From assembly GCA_947575935.1 (NCBI GenBank), contig CANPPM010000125.1, forward strand, positions 1 to 7,883: DNA of 7,883 nucleotides, given 5' to 3'. The DNA is from an uncultured Butyricicoccus sp. (GTDB taxonomy: Bacteria; Bacillota; Clostridia; Oscillospirales; Butyricicoccaceae). Of this stretch, positions 6,271 through 7,883 are shown in pieces. The notes beneath the pieces are model-generated. The model did no database searches and was not told the DNA's origin. It was given only the letters and a program-made list of their open reading frames with translations. Position 1 is the first letter of the stretch; each line of letters opens with the position of its first letter. The position numbers were made by a program, and so were the translations under genes.

Positions 6271-7323
6271 ATGAAAACGCGACCTACGATCAAGGATATC
6301 GCCAACATGGTCGGCGTATCCCCCACGACCGTATCTTATGTCCTCAATCGAAATACCAACCATAAGATTTCCGACGCGACCCGCGAATCCATCTTGGAAG
6401 CAGCGTATAAACTGCAATATGTCCCGAACGGCGCTGCGCGGTCGCTTCGCTATAACAGCAGCCGCTGTATCAGTGTTGCGCTGGAAAAGTCGCTGACGAA
6501 CACGCGCTTTGGCGCACTGCTGCAGGGGATCCGCAATGGCCTGCGGCGGGAGGGTTACTGGCTGATGCTGTTTGATTTTGACAGCGCGGGATCGTTGTAT
6601 CCGGATTACTTGGAATGTGTTCTTCAGCGCCGCGCTGACGGTATTATTTATATTTCCTCCGATGGCAGTGATCCCGACCCCCGTTGGCGGGAAGCGATTA
6701 TTATGAACAGCCTGCCTTTTGTAGCATGCGACTGCTGTCCGCCCGAGCGGGAGATTGCGTCGGTGAGCTTTGATTATGAGCGCGGTGCATTCGAGATTGG
6801 CTGCCGCCTGTTTGGCGAGGGGGCAAAGCGTATCCTGTATTGGCGGCCCGACATTCAAACGGATCAGGAACGTTATCGGGAGGACGGCCTGCGGCAGGCG
6901 GCGCAGATGTACCCGGCGTCTGCGCTGTCGGTCGCGACGCTGCCATATGGCGCGGCCGGGGATGTGTTGTATCAAGAACGGTATTCGGCGTTCAGCCAGA
7001 TTTGCAAGCAGTATCTTGCGCAGGACATTGTGCCGCGGATTTCGGCCTTTGAGCCGGGGGATGCGGTCGTATGCAGCTGGGGGATCATGGTTAAGCACCT
7101 CAGCGCGGTGCTCAGCGGCGGGTCGCGCCGGATCAAATTGGCAAGTATGTCGGACGCAGAAGCGCCCATGCTGCCCGAACCACGCATCCTGACCAGCAGG
7201 CCCCGCTTTCTGCATGGCGGTGAGGAATGCGCGCGGCTGTTGATGCAGCAGATTCGCGGCGAAAAGCTGGACGATAACCGGATTGTTGTTGCTCCAGAGA
7301 CGCCACAGTATATGGAGCTGTAA
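6271..7323 (+). CDS. LacI-family transcriptional regulator
   Basis: A 350-residue DNA-binding repressor of standard LacI/GalR length. The helix-turn-helix is TIKDIANMVGVSPTTVSYVL (6-25) and the hinge helix is VPNGAARSLR (51-60), both close to the family pattern, so minor-groove operator binding is expected. Residues from about 65 form the periplasmic-binding-protein-like effector domain, with ADGIIYIS (122-129), SFDYERGAFEIGCRLF (166-181, the usual D-x-x-x-G-A linker) and SMSDAEAPM (292-300). The end, RIVVAPETPQ, departs from the common LPTELVVRES-type close. The ATG at 6271 has GGAG (6258-6261) nine bases upstream; an in-frame ATG at 6256 is possible but has a poorer site. It stands alone with its own promoter and is followed by a hairpin. 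Such regulators usually sense sugars, yet no sugar gene is near, so its target is unknown; the upstream operon is a candidate by proximity only. Confidence 0.93.
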   Translation: MKTRPTIKDIANMVGVSPTTVSYVLNRNTNHKISDATRESILEAAYKLQYVPNGAARSLRYNSSRCISVALEKSLTNTRFGALLQGIRNGLRREGYWLMLFDFDSAGSLYPDYLECVLQRRADGIIYISSDGSDPDPRWREAIIMNSLPFVACDCCPPEREIASVSFDYERGAFEIGCRLFGEGAKRILYWRPDIQTDQERYREDGLRQAAQMYPASALSVATLPYGAAGDVLYQERYSAFSQICKQYLAQDIVPRISAFEPGDAVVCSWGIMVKHLSAVLSGGSRRIKLASMSDAEAPMLPEPRILTSRPRFLHGGEECARLLMQQIRGEKLDDNRIVVAPETPQYMEL

Positions 7324-7402
7324 TAGGAAAGTGCTGGCGTATCCTGGGGCGGTAACGAAGCTTGTGGCCGGCGGCAGGGTAAGACACTATATGTGAGGGT
7401 CA

Positions 7403-7438
7403 GCGCGGCGTAATGCTGCGCCGGCTTTCACAGTTTTC
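7403..7438 (+). terminator. Weak terminator-like hairpin after the LacI-family gene
   Basis: GCGCGGC (7403-7409) pairs with GCTGCGC (7415-7421) over seven positions, one of them G-U, around a GTAAT loop. The sequence after it is only mildly T-rich (CTTTCACAGTTTT). It lies 80 bases after the regulator stop and before the tRNA promoter, which suits a terminator, but the signal is modest. Confidence 0.4.
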
Positions 7439-7476
7439 GGACGGTTTAGGTGGCATAGAAAAATGACAAAAAAGAC

Positions 7477-7505
7477 TTGCTTTTTTTGCCGGGTTGTGGT
7501 AAAAT
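7477..7505 (+). promoter_or_regulatory. Promoter of the tRNA-Leu gene
   Basis: TTGCTT (7477-7482) and TAAAAT (7500-7505) are spaced by exactly 17 bases, a good sigma-A promoter in an otherwise A/T-rich patch. The expected start near 7512 leaves a leader of about 48 bases before the mature tRNA, to be removed by RNase P. Confidence 0.75.
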
Positions 7506-7559
7506 AAAAAATAGAGGAATTTGTTTAGATATTGGCCGCTTTTTCAACAGTTTTTATTT

Positions 7560-7646
7560 GCCGGTGTGATGGAATTGGTAGACGTAGTGGACTCAAAATC
7601 CACCGCTGGCGACAGCGTACCGGTTCGAGTCCGGTCACCGGCACCA
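7560..7646 (+). tRNA. tRNA-Leu, anticodon CAA
   Basis: A complete class II tRNA of 87 bases that reads UUG leucine codons. The acceptor stem GCCGGTG (7560-7566) pairs fully with CACCGGC (7636-7642), followed by discriminator A and an encoded CCA. The anticodon stem GTGGA/TCCAC (7587-7591 with 7599-7603) encloses the loop CTCAAAA, with CAA at 7594-7596. The long variable arm folds as GCTG-GCGA-CAGC, and the T arm is ACCGG-TTCGAGT-CCGGT. The D loop contains the GGTAGAC element. All arms are intact. It has its own promoter and terminator, so it appears monocistronic. Confidence 0.97.
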
Positions 7647-7653
7647 AACTCAG

Positions 7654-7709
7654 ATAATCCGAACCAAATCTTCCCTGTGGGAGATGGGTTCGGATTATTT
7701 GTTTATTTT
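7654..7709 (+). terminator. Rho-independent terminator of the tRNA-Leu gene
   Basis: ATAATCCGAACC (7654-7665) pairs perfectly with GGTTCGGATTAT (7687-7698), and the enclosed bases add an inner stem (TCCC/GGGA, 7672-7675 with 7679-7682, loop TGT). The run TTTGTTTATTTTG follows immediately. It starts seven bases after the tRNA CCA end, a classic arrangement. Confidence 0.9.
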
Positions 7710-7809
7710 GAGAAATTTGAAGATTCGCATTTCAGAAACGGGTGGTTAAGCGGCCTGCGTCCAAACCGAGAGGGCCAAGGAAGCCGAAAAAAGCGAGGGG
7801 GAAGCAAGT

Positions 7810-7883
7810 ATGAAGAAGTTACAGTGCTGCGAGTTCCATATGGACACAGCCTGTGAAGCGTTATGGTTTTCAGATGGGAGCAT
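7810..7883 (+). CDS. Start of an unidentified cysteine-rich protein (3' end outside window)
   Basis: An ATG at 7810 opens a frame that runs to the window edge. It is preceded by a purine-rich AGGGGG ribosome binding site (7796-7801) eight bases upstream. The 24 visible residues begin MKKLQCCEFHMDTACEALWF and contain three cysteines (C6, C7, C15) and a histidine. There is no signal peptide or membrane segment in the visible part. I do not recognise the family. No clear promoter was found between the tRNA terminator and this start. The call rests on the binding site and the MKK- start, so it is tentative. Confidence 0.5.
   Translation, partial: MKKLQCCEFHMDTACEALWFSDGS

Noticed and set aside
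6055..7215. A 386-residue open frame on the minus strand opposite the LacI-family gene
   Set aside because: It is antisense to a clear regulator gene, rich in Arg/Pro/Gln, and shows no domain; it exists because of the codon bias of the real gene.
7521..7856. Forward open frame of 111 residues across the tRNA
   Set aside because: It reads through the tRNA-Leu and its terminator, so it is not a protein gene.
1..7883. CRISPR array, insertion sequence, prophage or toxin-antitoxin locus
   Set aside because: No regularly spaced repeats, transposase or integrase motifs, or paired small toxin/antitoxin genes were seen.

Overview
The window reads as chromosome of a low-to-mid GC anaerobic Firmicute, most likely a gut clostridium of the Oscillospirales/Butyricicoccaceae type. 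This rests on strong AGGAGG-type ribosome binding sites before nearly every gene, a clostridial butyryl-CoA dehydrogenase, a YitT/DUF2179 protein and a tRNA with encoded CCA. The taxon is an inference; no marker gene is present.

Layout. Bases 2-412 are the C-terminal end of an MFS transporter cut by the window edge. It is followed by a hairpin that may terminate it and by a promoter with an extended -10 (560-590). From there a five-gene, same-strand run begins: a CaiA-like acyl-CoA dehydrogenase (615-1751), a butyryl-CoA dehydrogenase-like enzyme (1888-3030), a 39-residue single-span membrane protein (3165-3284, below most ORF-length cut-offs), a sodium:solute symporter (3324-4937) and a YitT-family membrane protein (4966-5586) whose C-terminal DUF2179 domain continues in another frame (up to 5833). 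A perfectly positioned 16-bp hairpin (3084-3119) separates the two dehydrogenases from the transporter pair and may lower their expression. A GC-rich 10-bp hairpin closes the run at 5845-5874.

Bases 5834-6270 carry no recognisable gene but hold a near-consensus promoter (TTGACT-17-TATGAT) for a LacI-family regulator (6271-7323). After it come a weak hairpin, another near-consensus promoter (TTGCTT-17-TAAAAT), a complete tRNA-Leu(CAA) at 7560-7646 and a textbook Rho-independent terminator. The last 74 bases hold the start of an unidentified, cysteine-rich protein.

How the parts may work together (inference): the two dehydrogenases flanked by an MFS carrier and an Na+ symporter look like an uptake-and-reduction (or oxidation) module for a carboxylic acid handled as its CoA ester, comparable in logic to carnitine/crotonobetaine reduction. 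No CoA ligase or transferase, ETF or thiolase lies inside the window, so the substrate cannot be named. The observations most worth following are the small protein paired with the symporter, the moved catalytic glutamate in the first dehydrogenase, and the frameshift in the YitT gene. I found no strong evidence of a wholly new system.
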